Shown here: positions 22,420-31,980 of the stretch, piece after piece
How the letters are laid out: every line of letters starts with the position of its first letter
Position numbering within the stretch: the first letter of the stretch is position 1
IMG/VR virus record: IMGVR_UViG_3300008262_000160
Location: 1-36,334 of that record
From: a virus
Strand: one strand, 5' to 3'
Length of the DNA: 36,334 bases
The notes under the pieces: generated by a model
What the model saw: only the letters and a program-made list of their open reading frames with translations
Database searches by the model: none
Told to the model about the DNA's origin: nothing
Program-made: the position numbers and the translations under genes

Positions 22420-22662
22420 TCAAATTGCTGTTGTATTAAAACTAACCAAAGTACCATTTTCTTTGGCTAAAAACTTATTTCGTGTTGTGTCATACCAAAC
22501 GGTTCCGTTTTGAGAACCGCTAAAAATTTTGTCAATTTCTTCGCTAGACAATAATGATATTTCAAAACCATTTGTACCTATAGCTGCTTGCAAAGCTTGA
22601 CTTAAATCATCGTTGTATAATTGCTGATTATTAGACGCTGTATATTGGGGTATATTTGCCAT
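22420..22662 (-). CDS. Small structural protein, 80 aa
   Basis: The C-terminal half has LSSEEIDKIFSGSQNGTVWYDTTRNKFLAKENGTLV, a pattern (a helix, then N-G-x-x-x-Y-D-T-T-x-N-K, then a strand) common as an end module of phage tail and fibre proteins. The start shares one base with the stop of the gp10-like gene (TAATG). It may be a small tail-associated protein; it might also replace a tail-needle accessory. The family name is not known to me. Confidence 0.6.
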   Translation of the reverse strand: MANIPQYTASNNQQLYNDDLSQALQAAIGTNGFEISLLSSEEIDKIFSGSQNGTVWYDTTRNKFLAKENGTLVSFNTTAI

Positions 22663-24260
22663 TAATATATATCCACTGATCCATTGTAAAAACAGACATA
22701 ACTTCTAGTCCAAAAAGTTAACCTAAAAGTCAAATCATTTGATAAGCCCAAAGGCTCTGTCCAATTAATAATATTTTGCCTTGCGCCTAAAACTCTAAAT
22801 GCAGTAGAGTCATTGCTACTAAATGATTCACCAGAATCAAAAGAAACCGCAAGCTCAACTTTTGGAGAGTAAAAAATGCCTGGAGAATAATCGCCTTGAG
22901 CAATTATTTTTTCCCCTGTTTCCGTCACTATGTACTCAGGATTATCTCCTTCAGTGACAAGATACGGTATAGCCTTTTCTACACCTAACTGGGTATAGTA
23001 TGGGTCATTACCTTGATCCATTATAAACGTAAAATTTCTTGCTCTAAATGGAGATCCAGTTTGAGCTCGTAGGCTGGATGTTATCCTTACCCTCGGTATA
23101 ATCTTGTTTATGTTCGGATCCGCATCAAGAACTGAAGAACTAAGGTTTTCATTATATGTAGTAAAGTTACTACTTGTTTGATACAGAGATGTGTTCTTTA
23201 ACGATACAAAGTAAATGTTTTCATTAAAATAAGCAATTCTTCTTGCTGGATGATAGCTAGAATCAGCATCAGTTAAATGAAAAAACTTTTGTGTATCTAA
23301 ATCATAAATTAAAGTTAAATTATCAGCACTATTATAGAATGTAAGTTGATAAAACAAATGTCCGTCATCTCTGAAAAGAAAAGCGGTAGATTGTTGAGGA
23401 TACTTTATGTTTTTTAAAACATAGTCAATACCATCTGTTGAAATTCTTTCAGCCCCGTTACCTGAAAACAGCATGATGGATGGTGAACTAGTTTCATTAA
23501 CACCAAGCCACATAACAAACTTATCGCTTGAAGCAAGCGTTGAAACACTTAAACACCCATAGTCTATGTTAATAGACGCTACTCGTTGATAGTTATTAAT
23601 CCCACCGACTTGAGTCCATAATTCACTAACAGCAGTACCAAAAACGATTACGTTATTACCAGCCCCAGGTATTCTAAGAATAGCAATAGCGTAATCAGAT
23701 TTTGTCTGTAATGCTAGTTGAGTTTGTTGAACTATTGTCGTTGGGGTGTCATATTTGTAAGCATACCAGGCTGCGCCATTAGACGACTTATCTCCATTCC
23801 CTATTAAGAAAAATGTATTATGATAACAAACATAGTTAGCAATCAAACCACTTGATAAATTTTGCTTAGTAAGACTTCCAAATTCAAAATTGTAAATATA
23901 TGCATCTCTTCCGTCGACAATACATATTTGATCATTTAAGTTTTCGTCCATAAAAACATCTCCAACAGACGAATCTATGTCTCCAACAAATGAAACAGAT
24001 AATGATGAGTTAATAACAAATACAGCGCTGTTTACAACCGAAACCATAATGTTATTTCTAATACTTACAAATAAACCACGGCCATTACCACCTTGATCAG
24101 CAAGAAAGTCATATATTCGCTTCCATCCAGCAAAATTTATTAACCAACCATCACTTATGTACATATTGTAAGTATATTGATTAGATATTTTCTTATATCG
24201 GCCAAATGTTGAGCTCCCAACAACATCAACTGGAACTGTTTTAGCTGAGGAAATAAGCAT
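22662..24260 (-). CDS. P22 gp10-like tail accessory factor (packaged DNA stabilisation)
   Basis: The 532-residue protein follows P22 gp10, which forms a hexameric ring below gp4 and closes the portal. Marks are the N-terminal SSTFGRYKKISNQYTYNMYISDGWL, then GWKRIYDF and RGLFVSIRNNIMVSVVNS, and a series of blade-like beta segments typical of the family (for example LNDQICIVDGRDAYIYNF). Length is close to that of gp10 (about 470 residues). It lies four bases after the gp4-like gene, as in P22. TAATG links it to the next gene. Confidence 0.85.
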   Translation of the reverse strand: MLISSAKTVPVDVVGSSTFGRYKKISNQYTYNMYISDGWLINFAGWKRIYDFLADQGGNGRGLFVSIRNNIMVSVVNSAVFVINSSLSVSFVGDIDSSVGDVFMDENLNDQICIVDGRDAYIYNFEFGSLTKQNLSSGLIANYVCYHNTFFLIGNGDKSSNGAAWYAYKYDTPTTIVQQTQLALQTKSDYAIAILRIPGAGNNVIVFGTAVSELWTQVGGINNYQRVASINIDYGCLSVSTLASSDKFVMWLGVNETSSPSIMLFSGNGAERISTDGIDYVLKNIKYPQQSTAFLFRDDGHLFYQLTFYNSADNLTLIYDLDTQKFFHLTDADSSYHPARRIAYFNENIYFVSLKNTSLYQTSSNFTTYNENLSSSVLDADPNINKIIPRVRITSSLRAQTGSPFRARNFTFIMDQGNDPYYTQLGVEKAIPYLVTEGDNPEYIVTETGEKIIAQGDYSPGIFYSPKVELAVSFDSGESFSSNDSTAFRVLGARQNIINWTEPLGLSNDLTFRLTFWTRSYVCFYNGSVDIY

Positions 24261-24264
24261 TTAC

Positions 24265-24987
24265 TTATCTCCCGTATGAAGCGAAAGGGAAATACCCTCC
24301 GCCAATATCTAATTGAGACCAATTAAGAACCGGACTCTTACTTACAGAACTAATTGAAGTATTTGTTAGATCAAGCGGGCCAGATCTATTTAATATCGAT
24401 TTTCTATATTGTGAATATTGAGCAAATAGCCCTTCAGGGACTGGCTGGTTAAATGCTGCGCATAAAGTAACGCCAAGGTCATATCTTAAATAATCGATAT
24501 AATATTGGTCGTATATTTCTGACAAATCAGTTGTTAGTGTCGCGTCTTCTAAACAAAATAAGCCCCACAATGTTGCTGCGTATTCTTGTTGAGGAGTAAA
24601 TGTCACAAATATATTTGAGCCGCCTTTTGTTCTTTCTAAATTAAAGTAAGAAGGAACAGATGTTGCATTTACTGGCTTAATTGTTCCAAAGTATTTTCTC
24701 CTGGACATCGGGTAAATTGGCATTCTAACCTGGCCAAGATAATAAACCAGTGTTTCACATTCAACTAAATTTGGGATAAAAGTTTTCTCTACCCCAGAAC
24801 TTAATGTGAAATCATATGATTTATAATATGGTAGCATTCCGCCTTGTATTCTTGTTTTACCCAAGACTTGATTAAAATAATCAAGACCTCTGGTTATTTG
24901 CGCTGCATTAGGCGTTTGAAAGTTGGCAGATATTAGCCCAGATTCAAAATAGGCGTTTGTAATTAGTTGTAAAACAGTAACAGCCAT
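24265..24987 (-). CDS. P22 gp4-like head-completion/tail accessory protein
   Basis: The 240-residue product resembles the gp4 family, which binds the portal after packaging and starts tail assembly. Marks are TVLQLITNAYFESGLISA, ITRGLDYFNQVLGKTR, then the PMSRRKYFG region and FVTFTPQQEYAATLWG, followed by YDQYYIDYLRYDLGVTLCAAFNQPVP. Length is longer than P22 gp4 (166 residues) but normal for the wider family. It sits between the coat/decoration genes and gp10-like gene. GTGGTGTTATG precedes the start. Confidence 0.85.
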   Translation of the reverse strand: MAVTVLQLITNAYFESGLISANFQTPNAAQITRGLDYFNQVLGKTRIQGGMLPYYKSYDFTLSSGVEKTFIPNLVECETLVYYLGQVRMPIYPMSRRKYFGTIKPVNATSVPSYFNLERTKGGSNIFVTFTPQQEYAATLWGLFCLEDATLTTDLSEIYDQYYIDYLRYDLGVTLCAAFNQPVPEGLFAQYSQYRKSILNRSGPLDLTNTSISSVSKSPVLNWSQLDIGGGYFPFASYGR

Positions 24988-25008
24988 AACACCACCTATT
25001 TAAATAGA

Positions 25009-25030
25009 CCGGCACAGTCTCCCATGCCGG
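25009..25030 (-). terminator. Hairpin between decoration and gp4-like genes (attenuator-like)
   Basis: CCGGCA (25009-25014) and TGCCGG (25025-25030) form a 6-bp GC stem with a 10-base loop, in the only long gap of the tail gene block. Leftward it is followed by TCTATTTAAAT, a weak T tract. It may cut transcription of tail genes relative to coat. Confidence 0.55.
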
Positions 25031-25041
25031 AAATGACAAAA

Positions 25042-25824
25042 TTACAACTCGTCAACGTATCCATTAACAGATAACAAAACACTGCTACCAAGTACTCTGT
25101 ATTGAATAGCTGGAGCTCCTGAATTAGATGAACATGGAAGATCTCCATTCTCAGTTACTTCAACGCCAGAAGATTGTCCTGTAATAATTGCATAACCACC
25201 GTTTGCCGTAGATCCATAAGGCTGAAGCCAAACTTTACCAGAAGCAGTCGAAGGGATAAACGAGACCTCAACCATTACTTTTAAGTAAGGCGCTGGCACA
25301 GCAGCTGATAAACCAATTAAAGTATTACTTGCCGCATTACCACCTGTAAGAACAACTATAGCTGTGTCATACCACATAGTTCGGTCAAGATCAGCGCCAG
25401 TTTGTGCAAACTTTAACAAATTACCAGAACCATCTGTCAATACAGTACCAACATAACGATACATGTCGTAACCAAATGGTAGTGACGGTGTAGCGCTAGT
25501 TGATAATAAACCGCCAGCAGGATATTTATTTTCAACAACAACTTGGTCATTAGCAGAAACAGCTGGGTGAGCAGAACTACCAATAGCATATACTTTATAA
25601 AAAGTATTAGCTGCGACAGTGCCTCTGTCCAGGCCATTATAACCATTTTTAGCAAATGATAGAGTAACATCAGCGTCCAATTTAATTACATTAGAGCCAA
25701 CGTTATCACTTGAATCTGTGGCTATACCAGCACTTAATGTAAGCGCTGTTGCTGAAACATAGGTTAGCTTAAATCCTGTAAGAAATGGTGCAAACCAAGC
25801 ATAAATAGGGCTATTAACATTCAT
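25042..25824 (-). CDS. Decoration/head-fibre-like protein, 260 aa
   Basis: The sequence has a phage structural pattern: LTYVSATALTLSAGIATDSSD, then NGYNGLDRGTVAANTFYKVYAIG, TPSLPFGYDMYRYVGTVLTDG and SGNLLKFAQTG in this order, and a beta-rich C-terminus. I recall the same order of motifs in proteins encoded next to head and fibre genes. It lies between coat and gp4-like genes, where several P22-like phages carry a decoration protein. No enzyme motif. GAAGGAAATAATC precedes the ATG. Confidence 0.65.
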   Translation of the reverse strand: MNVNSPIYAWFAPFLTGFKLTYVSATALTLSAGIATDSSDNVGSNVIKLDADVTLSFAKNGYNGLDRGTVAANTFYKVYAIGSSAHPAVSANDQVVVENKYPAGGLLSTSATPSLPFGYDMYRYVGTVLTDGSGNLLKFAQTGADLDRTMWYDTAIVVLTGGNAASNTLIGLSAAVPAPYLKVMVEVSFIPSTASGKVWLQPYGSTANGGYAIITGQSSGVEVTENGDLPCSSNSGAPAIQYRVLGSSVLLSVNGYVDEL

Positions 25825-25839
25825 GATTATTTCCTTCTA

Positions 25840-27078
25840 TTAGTACGCTGGGTAAATTAATGTCATTGCATATTGACGGAATAAAGTGCTTCCGTATAAG
25901 CAACGCGCTGCCAGAGTCGTAGAACCTGTCTGGAATTGAGAACCCCAAGACAATTGAATTGACGCGCCTGTTTCTGGGTCAGCTTTATATGCTGTAGCCC
26001 ATGGAGACATATCACCCATTTGTGGCATAGCTAATGCATGCGGGTCACCAGCGTAAATCACAGCAGCTTTAAAATCTGAGATCACTTTAAATGTCATGCC
26101 AGGAACAATGTCAACATTGATAGCAATAGACTCTGTTGTGCTTTGGCCAGGATATAAAGGTGTTTCAAGTGTCACAGTTACTTGTGATCCAGCTGTTGAA
26201 GCTGCATCAGCTGCTGCAACAAATTGAATGTCATTTGCAGAAACATTATAACCTTGGTATTGAAGCATCTTAGCGCCAGAAGTTGTACAGTAAAATCTGT
26301 CAAATTGTTTCACAGAATTATCATTAGATGGAGAACTACAGCCGCTAAATGTTATCGCAGTAATATTGCCAGCCGCATCTTTTGTTGTTGAAACAACAGT
26401 TAATTCAACGCCTTCATTACCCTCGTCGCCTGCATAATGATTTTGCAACTGGTTAGATTGGTTAAAACTGCACATTGAGAAATCTCCCAATTGCCAGCTC
26501 ATTACAGCATCATCATTACGACGTAATGTGAATTGATTAGCCATACTGTTAACAACATCAGGAACAGATGTATCAGGAATAATAGCAACAGCTTTGCCAG
26601 TTGCTGAGCCATAGTTTCTAAATACAGATAAAGCTTTTGCTAAACCAGTAGCTGTGTTATTTGTCCTCATATCATAGAAACGATATGGATATTTAATAAA
26701 ATCTTCAGCAAGCTTTTGCTCAATAACTGAACCCATATTGGCAATCATACCACTACCAACTTTTTCCATAAAATTAAATGGATCAACGTTTTCAATCATT
26801 TGCGCAATACTAAATTCAACAGCAGATGAAAGAGGGTTGTCAATAGAAAGATTTTGAACAAACTGATTTGTGCCTTGAGTAGCGACAGTCAAACTCTGAA
26901 TGCTTGTTACACGAACAGGTTGGTAAATACTTACAGTAGCGCCAAGGTTGTTAACAATTGTTGTTGGGAAATCTTTAAACTTTTTGTTACATAGATTTAA
27001 AATGCAGCATTCGTTCTGCATTGTCGCCAACATGATGTCTTGCATCGTGGCGACCTGTTGAAAATAATTAGTACTCAT
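25840..27078 (-). CDS. P22-like major coat protein, 412 aa
   Basis: Length is close to the 430 residues of P22 gp5. The start MSTNYFQQVATMQDIMLATMQNE, and V-Y-Q-P-V-R-V-T-type segment TVSIYQPVRVTSIQS, plus the SVAFFI-type core (EFSIAQMIENVDPFNFMEKV) and later domain-like stretches agree with the HK97-fold P22 coat family. A final region with SDFKAAVIYAGDPHALAMPQM fits the family end. It lies directly downstream of the scaffold gene and is the best major capsid candidate. AGGGG precedes the ATG. Confidence 0.85.
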   Translation of the reverse strand: MSTNYFQQVATMQDIMLATMQNECCILNLCNKKFKDFPTTIVNNLGATVSIYQPVRVTSIQSLTVATQGTNQFVQNLSIDNPLSSAVEFSIAQMIENVDPFNFMEKVGSGMIANMGSVIEQKLAEDFIKYPYRFYDMRTNNTATGLAKALSVFRNYGSATGKAVAIIPDTSVPDVVNSMANQFTLRRNDDAVMSWQLGDFSMCSFNQSNQLQNHYAGDEGNEGVELTVVSTTKDAAGNITAITFSGCSSPSNDNSVKQFDRFYCTTSGAKMLQYQGYNVSANDIQFVAAADAASTAGSQVTVTLETPLYPGQSTTESIAINVDIVPGMTFKVISDFKAAVIYAGDPHALAMPQMGDMSPWATAYKADPETGASIQLSWGSQFQTGSTTLAARCLYGSTLFRQYAMTLIYPAY

Positions 27079-27118
27079 CGTGAACCCCTATATTAAGTTA
27101 ATAAAGGTTCGGCGTTAG

Positions 27119-27874
27119 CTATCTACGCAAACGAGGGTCTCTTTTGTAATCAGCCACCGTATAAACGCTGCCACTGCTCGAACCGACAGTAGAGGGTTTT
27201 AATGGAGTTACAGGTTCTCTTGCTACAGACCTAACAGCAGGCGATCTCTTTTCTTTAATTTGACTAGCTAATTCTTTTAGCTCAGAAAAAACTGCTCGCT
27301 TATTATTTTCTTTAGCATCACGGTTGAGTTCTCGCAATTTTTTTGGTTTTTTTGCAAGCTCACTCATGATTTCAGAGGTTCCTTCAATATCTAAATCACC
27401 AACCATAAGCAACAAAGGCGCGAACTCTTCCAAGTCAGCCTTTGAATCATCTGTTGATCCAGTAAAAATGTCCACTTTATGAACAGAAGCGTCATAAGAA
27501 ACATCTTTTACATGTTTAAAATATTGATCAGCTTGCCTAGCAATATTCGCCTGCTGTTCTTGCTGTTGCTTTTCTTCAGCCATTTTCTTAGCTTTTTCAG
27601 CATGCTCAGCTTGAAGCCTTTGAATATCATTATTCAGCTCTCTTTTAGCTGCATCTTTTGCTTTCGCAATAATGTCGTCTACATCAATACTTTTTGCCGT
27701 TGAACTTAATCGTTCAATTTCAGCTCTATGTTTTTCCTCAAGCTCTCGAGTTATTTTCTCAGTTGTTCTGGCAATTTTTGCCCTAACAATAGCATCAACT
27801 TCATCGTTTGTCTTTAGACCGCTTGATATACCATCAACAGAAACTTGTGATTGATTATTAAAATCTTCACTCAT
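27119..27874 (-). CDS. Scaffolding protein, 251 aa
   Basis: The product is highly charged and mostly helical: a Glu/Lys/Arg coiled coil at about residues 28-110, then a middle acidic domain, and a C-terminal basic end (YTVADYKRDPRLRR). In P22 gp8 the C-terminal basic helix-turn-helix binds coat, and the arrangement portal, scaffold, coat is the same. It has no protease motif. TGGGAG precedes the ATG. It is first after the leftward promoter at 27997-28024 with a leader of about 120 bases. It ends at TAG. Confidence 0.8.
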   Translation of the reverse strand: MSEDFNNQSQVSVDGISSGLKTNDEVDAIVRAKIARTTEKITRELEEKHRAEIERLSSTAKSIDVDDIIAKAKDAAKRELNNDIQRLQAEHAEKAKKMAEEKQQQEQQANIARQADQYFKHVKDVSYDASVHKVDIFTGSTDDSKADLEEFAPLLLMVGDLDIEGTSEIMSELAKKPKKLRELNRDAKENNKRAVFSELKELASQIKEKRSPAVRSVAREPVTPLKPSTVGSSSGSVYTVADYKRDPRLRR

Positions 27875-27996
27875 AAAACACTCCCACCTATTACCGTAGT
27901 GACACGCATTCCTCTAACGTAGAGCACGCCTATTTTGACCGCATAAGTGCGCAAATCTTTTCCAGTTTTTAGTGTGGACAGCCCACAATGGCTAAA
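27875..27996 (-). other. Untranslated leader upstream of scaffold
   Basis: About 120 bases between the promoter at 27997 and the scaffold start have no open frame with a ribosome site except that of scaffold. The stretch is less AT rich than its flanks and includes the small hairpin GTGG-GCTGT-CCAC (leftward sense). It may be a leader that controls scaffold and coat translation. Confidence 0.4.
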
Positions 27997-28024
27997 ATTA
28001 TATTAGGGTTTTCTCTAATGTCAA
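27997..28024 (-). promoter_or_regulatory. Leftward late promoter for scaffold and coat
   Basis: On the reverse strand a perfect TTGACA (28024-28019), a 16-base spacer TTAGAGAAAACCCTAA and a perfect TATAAT (28002-27997). The spacer is shared base for base with the promoter before the portal gene at 30361-30388. A conserved spacer in two promoters suggests binding by a regulator that acts within the spacer. Confidence 0.8.
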
Positions 28025-28074
28025 TAGTTGTAATATATTTATCAAATTTCTTTTTTTATAAAAAAAGAAAAATA

Positions 28075-30324
28075 TTAATAATATCCCTCATCTTCATCAT
28101 ATAAATAATCTGTTTTTTGCTCATTCATTCTGTTTTGATTTTGAGTTTTTAAATGATCTTGAATCCTGTCTAATCTATCTCGCTTTATGTCTTCGCTGTG
28201 TTTTGCTATTTCTATTGCAAGGTTAACGTTACTTCTTAAATTTTCTGAATCTGATTTTTGTATTGAAGCAAATGTTTCTGCTTTGCTATTTTGAACTGAT
28301 GCGTTAGCTTTCATTGCCTCTAATTGTAATTCAGCGTCACTTCTCTGTAATTCTGCAGCTCTAAACCTTGCATCAATCATCATTTTTTGTTGTTTCTGTT
28401 GAAGTTCTTGTGCTTTTATTGCGCCTTCTTGCTGTAATTCTTGAGATTTGATTTGCAGATTTGCCCTAACAGGATCAATTGGAGGATTTTTTGCCATCAT
28501 TTCCATTTGCATTTTCTTCTGCATTTCTTTTTCTTTAATAAACTCATCGGCTTTCTTCATAAACGAATCTTGGTTTCTAACATCAAGATTAGAGAACAGT
28601 TCTGGCAAGCATTTTGTAGTAACAAATTCAGCCATTTGACCACCCATTTTTGCAAGCGTAATAAGCTGATTGACAGATATCCTTTTGGCAACTTCATTGT
28701 TTACGCCAGGCGTTACTTCTATGTTAAAGCTATCAGGGTCATAATTCATATAATAAGGATAATCAGACTTGTCATCATTTATTACAATGTAACTTCTCTT
28801 TCCGTCTGAACTCATTATTGGAACTGACCTTGGCGTGTTGTAAATCTTTGGCACCAAAGATGTGTATATCTTTAACACGTGAGATAATCCTTCAAAGAAC
28901 CCCATTATCCACGGACTTGCACCCATAGAAGTCTGAATAGCGCCAGTGTCCATTGCCTCGCCCGAAACGTTTGTTCTTTGCATGCCAAGCTGATCCAATC
29001 CACCAAGCAATGAATTCATAATTTGAGGACTTTGCAAAAATGAATTCTCAATAATTGATGGAACTGGAGGTCTTGCCAGCACTTGAGGAGCAGCCAATTG
29101 AGATTGATCATCCCCTTCTCTTCGGGACTTATACAGGACGACATTTGCATGTTGCACGTTAATCAATTGTGATGTTTGAGTTAAATCAACACTGTCTATA
29201 TCCATAACAAACTTATGGGCGATACTGTTCTCTACTTCATATGCTGTTTGCTGACCAGCAACATTCATTAACCTTTGTGCGCCCTCAAGGTTATGTACAA
29301 ACGATCTCCCTACGATTTTCTTTTGGGATTGAGTATCTTCTCCAAGAGAAACCTTGTTACCAAGAAATTTAATAAGCGGTAAATAATCATAATCTGTGTC
29401 CTCTTCCATTAATATTTTGTTTTTGTTTAGCGTATAACATACTATTTTGTCTTTATATGTTTTACGTCGCGCTTTGACCTCAGGAATAATAATGATGTCG
29501 TCAGATTCTTCAGCCTCTTTCAAAAGTCTATTGTAATCTTTTTCGCTAATTTCGTTGCCATCTTCCAATAGCAACAAATTAAAATACTTCCTTTTCTTTC
29601 TATAAAGCTTACATACCGAATAAATTGGGTTATGTTTTGAGTCATTAAAACACCAAATGAATCCCATAGTGTCATAACCCATTGAGGCATCTGGGGAAAT
29701 GTTTTTTATTGAGTCTTCACCAAAAAGACTAATCATTTCTTTTTTTCCATAGAATGAAAACTCAAAACAATAATCCCCGTCTCCTTTATGTGAAGTTAGC
29801 GCTTTCGGATCAAAGCCACACATGGTAACAAATGGTACTTTTTCCCATTTAATTTCTTGTTTAAATGTGTTTGGATTAGCATAATCGGTGTATATCCTTG
29901 CAACAGACATGCCACCTCTAAGCATATCTCCAAAAATGTGATAATTAGTACTTTGAGGCGTTGTATCTGAAAACTTGTGCCTCAAATGGTCTTCAATTAC
30001 TTTACATGTTTGCTGCATGTTTTCAGTATAATGAGGAAGCAAAGCATCTGGAGAAACAGAAAATCCCGGCTCATTTTTTGCGAATTCTCCAAGCTGCTGA
30101 TTTACGTACATTTGCAATTGATTAAACTCTATAGCCGGACGCTGCAATTCATTTAGTTTTGAAAGGATAGAATCATCTAGACTTGTATCACAAATAATCC
30201 TGGTGAAATAACTATAATATTTCCTTTCGTCATATTCAGACATATATGAGTCATGAATTAAATCTTGAAGTTCTTTTAAAAGTTCTTGTTCTTTTTTAGC
30301 GTCGCTATAGGGGGTGTTTTGCAT
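28075..30324 (-). CDS. P22-like portal protein, 749 aa
   Basis: The protein matches P22 gp1 (725 residues) in length and layout: an N-terminal helical region, then RPAIEFNQLQMYVNQQLGEF and NEPGFSV at the wing, DMLRGGMSVARIYTDY, later P-L-I-K-F-x-G and GRSFVHNLEGAQRLMNVAG, and a long C-terminal coiled coil (about 600-735) rich in Gln, Lys and Met, which corresponds to the barrel in P22. It forms the dodecameric ring that takes DNA from the terminase. The tail end (YDEDEGYY) is acidic. GAGGA precedes the start; the promoter at 30361-30388 lies just upstream. Confidence 0.9.
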   Translation of the reverse strand: MQNTPYSDAKKEQELLKELQDLIHDSYMSEYDERKYYSYFTRIICDTSLDDSILSKLNELQRPAIEFNQLQMYVNQQLGEFAKNEPGFSVSPDALLPHYTENMQQTCKVIEDHLRHKFSDTTPQSTNYHIFGDMLRGGMSVARIYTDYANPNTFKQEIKWEKVPFVTMCGFDPKALTSHKGDGDYCFEFSFYGKKEMISLFGEDSIKNISPDASMGYDTMGFIWCFNDSKHNPIYSVCKLYRKKRKYFNLLLLEDGNEISEKDYNRLLKEAEESDDIIIIPEVKARRKTYKDKIVCYTLNKNKILMEEDTDYDYLPLIKFLGNKVSLGEDTQSQKKIVGRSFVHNLEGAQRLMNVAGQQTAYEVENSIAHKFVMDIDSVDLTQTSQLINVQHANVVLYKSRREGDDQSQLAAPQVLARPPVPSIIENSFLQSPQIMNSLLGGLDQLGMQRTNVSGEAMDTGAIQTSMGASPWIMGFFEGLSHVLKIYTSLVPKIYNTPRSVPIMSSDGKRSYIVINDDKSDYPYYMNYDPDSFNIEVTPGVNNEVAKRISVNQLITLAKMGGQMAEFVTTKCLPELFSNLDVRNQDSFMKKADEFIKEKEMQKKMQMEMMAKNPPIDPVRANLQIKSQELQQEGAIKAQELQQKQQKMMIDARFRAAELQRSDAELQLEAMKANASVQNSKAETFASIQKSDSENLRSNVNLAIEIAKHSEDIKRDRLDRIQDHLKTQNQNRMNEQKTDYLYDEDEGYY

Positions 30325-30360
30325 TAATACATCCTCATCATTAAATGACTAACACAAATA

Positions 30361-30388
30361 ATTGTATTAGGGTTTTCTCTAATATACA
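30361..30388 (-). promoter_or_regulatory. Leftward promoter for portal with the shared spacer element
   Basis: On the reverse strand TACAAT (30366-30361) as -10 follows the 16-base spacer TTAGAGAAAACCCTAA that is identical to the scaffold promoter; the -35 position (TGTATA) is a weak match. The 19-bp core TATTAGGGTTTTCTCTAAT on the plus strand occurs at 30365-30383 and 28001-28019. A weak -35 plus a conserved spacer suggests activator dependence. Confidence 0.65.
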
Positions 30389-30420
30389 TCAAAGATATGG
30401 AAATTTACATATATAATAAA

Positions 30421-31980
30421 TTAACGCCTAAAGTTGTTATTATTGTTTACCCTGAATTGGCTAACGTTAGTAGATTTTATTAAATTAAGCCTCTTATAAA
30501 GATCGTTATTTATAATATCATTAATCTTTTGCGTAGATTCATTTTGCTTCTCGAAATATATTGTTTTATCTATCAAAGCTATTCTGACCGCATCGGCAAG
30601 AGTATCAGCTATATCATCCCACCTATGAGAGTTATTTGCTGTTATCTTACTCATGTGAGTAATACACATTTCCACATGATCACCATCAGAAGGGAATGAA
30701 ACAAGTTTTTGATAAACATGTGGTTGAGCGTCTAGGAAGCGTTGTGTTTTGCTCTTCTTGTCCGTTCTGTCAATATTCCTTACTTCAAGCCCCCTGACTT
30801 CGCGTAATAAACTGATCAAGGTAGATCCAGAGCTTTTCTTTTCTATTGCTGCAATCCTTGGCTGAACCTTGTATCTAGAACACCTAGCCCAAAAGTCCAT
30901 AAACTCAGATTTCAAATCTTTTGGCTCAACTCTTAACTCTACGCAATCTATCCAGTGAAGTGCATATTGCTCAACATCAGCATCTCGTAATTTATATAAA
31001 CCCCAAAAACTGAACACGGTAGCATCATTATATTTCTTGTCAGTTTCTGCCGTATCTGCGGTAATGAATGTCATTAATATCTCTGGCTCTTCATCCAATA
31101 AAACAAAGTAGTCAGGCTTGAATAGAGCGCCACCTGCTGGTATTGGGTTTTGTTGATGCTGAGATGCAAATACATAAGGGCTGAACTCTTTAAGCTTAAG
31201 CAGATGCTCTTTACTAAATGCCTCTGGGTACAACGCATTATCAGCCTCATCAAGAGATTTTAGGATAACATTGTCCCAGTGATTACCATCGCTAGAATCC
31301 AAAAGATATGCTGGCAAATCTGCCTCGTGAAGCCTTTGGCCTAAGAATATTATAGGAACCTTAATGCCCCGTATACGCTGACTTGTTGTCTCCTTATAAT
31401 TCTGTATTACTTTTTCCCTGATAGTGTCCGAATGTACTTCGTCAGGCTTATGAGCGTCATCCACAATAAGAGCGCCAGTAAACCTGTCCAGACCAGGTAA
31501 TCCGGCATCAAAACCTGTAATGGAACCAGCAGCGCCAAAAGCAGCAACAGTGCCACCATAATTATTCTTAAAATATTCTTTTGCTTTTGAGTCATGTTGA
31601 ATCCTTATCCCAAAGATTAATTGATATTCGTACAGTGATATAATTCTTTTTATTATCTCTGTTTGCTTTGTTGCTATCTTTTTTGAATAAGATATGTACA
31701 TGTATTGGCTGTCAGGGTACATAGACATTGTCCACGCAACCCACATAGTTAACATGGTAGATTTGCCATGCCCAGGTGGAAGATTAAGTATCAACCGCAT
31801 ACTTTCTAGCCTTGCGCATTTGGTCAAAGCTTTTGAACAGGTTATAAAATGAGACTCCCTGCTTAACGGCCTGCTAAGGATAAAATTACGTTGATTTAAT
31901 ATCTCATAGAAATACTGACAAAATAAAATAAATGAGCCCTGAAGCTCAGCCCTTAATTTAAGTATTTCTTCGTTTGTCAT
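30421..31980 (-). CDS. terL: Large terminase subunit (TerL)
   Basis: The 519-residue protein has Walker A LPPGHGKS (about 67-74), Walker B ALIVDDAH (170-177) and a C-terminal RNase-H-like nuclease with TADTAE (Asp309), AAIEKK (Glu380) and HRWDDIADTLADAV (Asp456/Asp459). All catalytic acids are present. It is the motor that packages DNA through the portal. Order terL then portal is as in P22-like phages. The ATG overlaps the stop of the small HTH gene upstream (ATGA). The nuclease type suggests headful cutting, but the sequence alone does not prove this. Confidence 0.95.
   Translation of the reverse strand: MTNEEILKLRAELQGSFILFCQYFYEILNQRNFILSRPLSRESHFITCSKALTKCARLESMRLILNLPPGHGKSTMLTMWVAWTMSMYPDSQYMYISYSKKIATKQTEIIKRIISLYEYQLIFGIRIQHDSKAKEYFKNNYGGTVAAFGAAGSITGFDAGLPGLDRFTGALIVDDAHKPDEVHSDTIREKVIQNYKETTSQRIRGIKVPIIFLGQRLHEADLPAYLLDSSDGNHWDNVILKSLDEADNALYPEAFSKEHLLKLKEFSPYVFASQHQQNPIPAGGALFKPDYFVLLDEEPEILMTFITADTAETDKKYNDATVFSFWGLYKLRDADVEQYALHWIDCVELRVEPKDLKSEFMDFWARCSRYKVQPRIAAIEKKSSGSTLISLLREVRGLEVRNIDRTDKKSKTQRFLDAQPHVYQKLVSFPSDGDHVEMCITHMSKITANNSHRWDDIADTLADAVRIALIDKTIYFEKQNESTQKINDIINNDLYKRLNLIKSTNVSQFRVNNNNNFRR

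Noticed and set aside
25437-25670. Leftward Leu-rich frame inside the 25042-25824 gene
   Set aside because: It is a shifted frame of a structural gene. Its Leu/Val richness comes from Thr/Asn codons read out of frame.
31407-31595. Leftward 62-residue hydrophobic frame inside terL
   Set aside because: It lies in another frame of the terminase gene over conserved motor motifs and has no ribosome site of its own.
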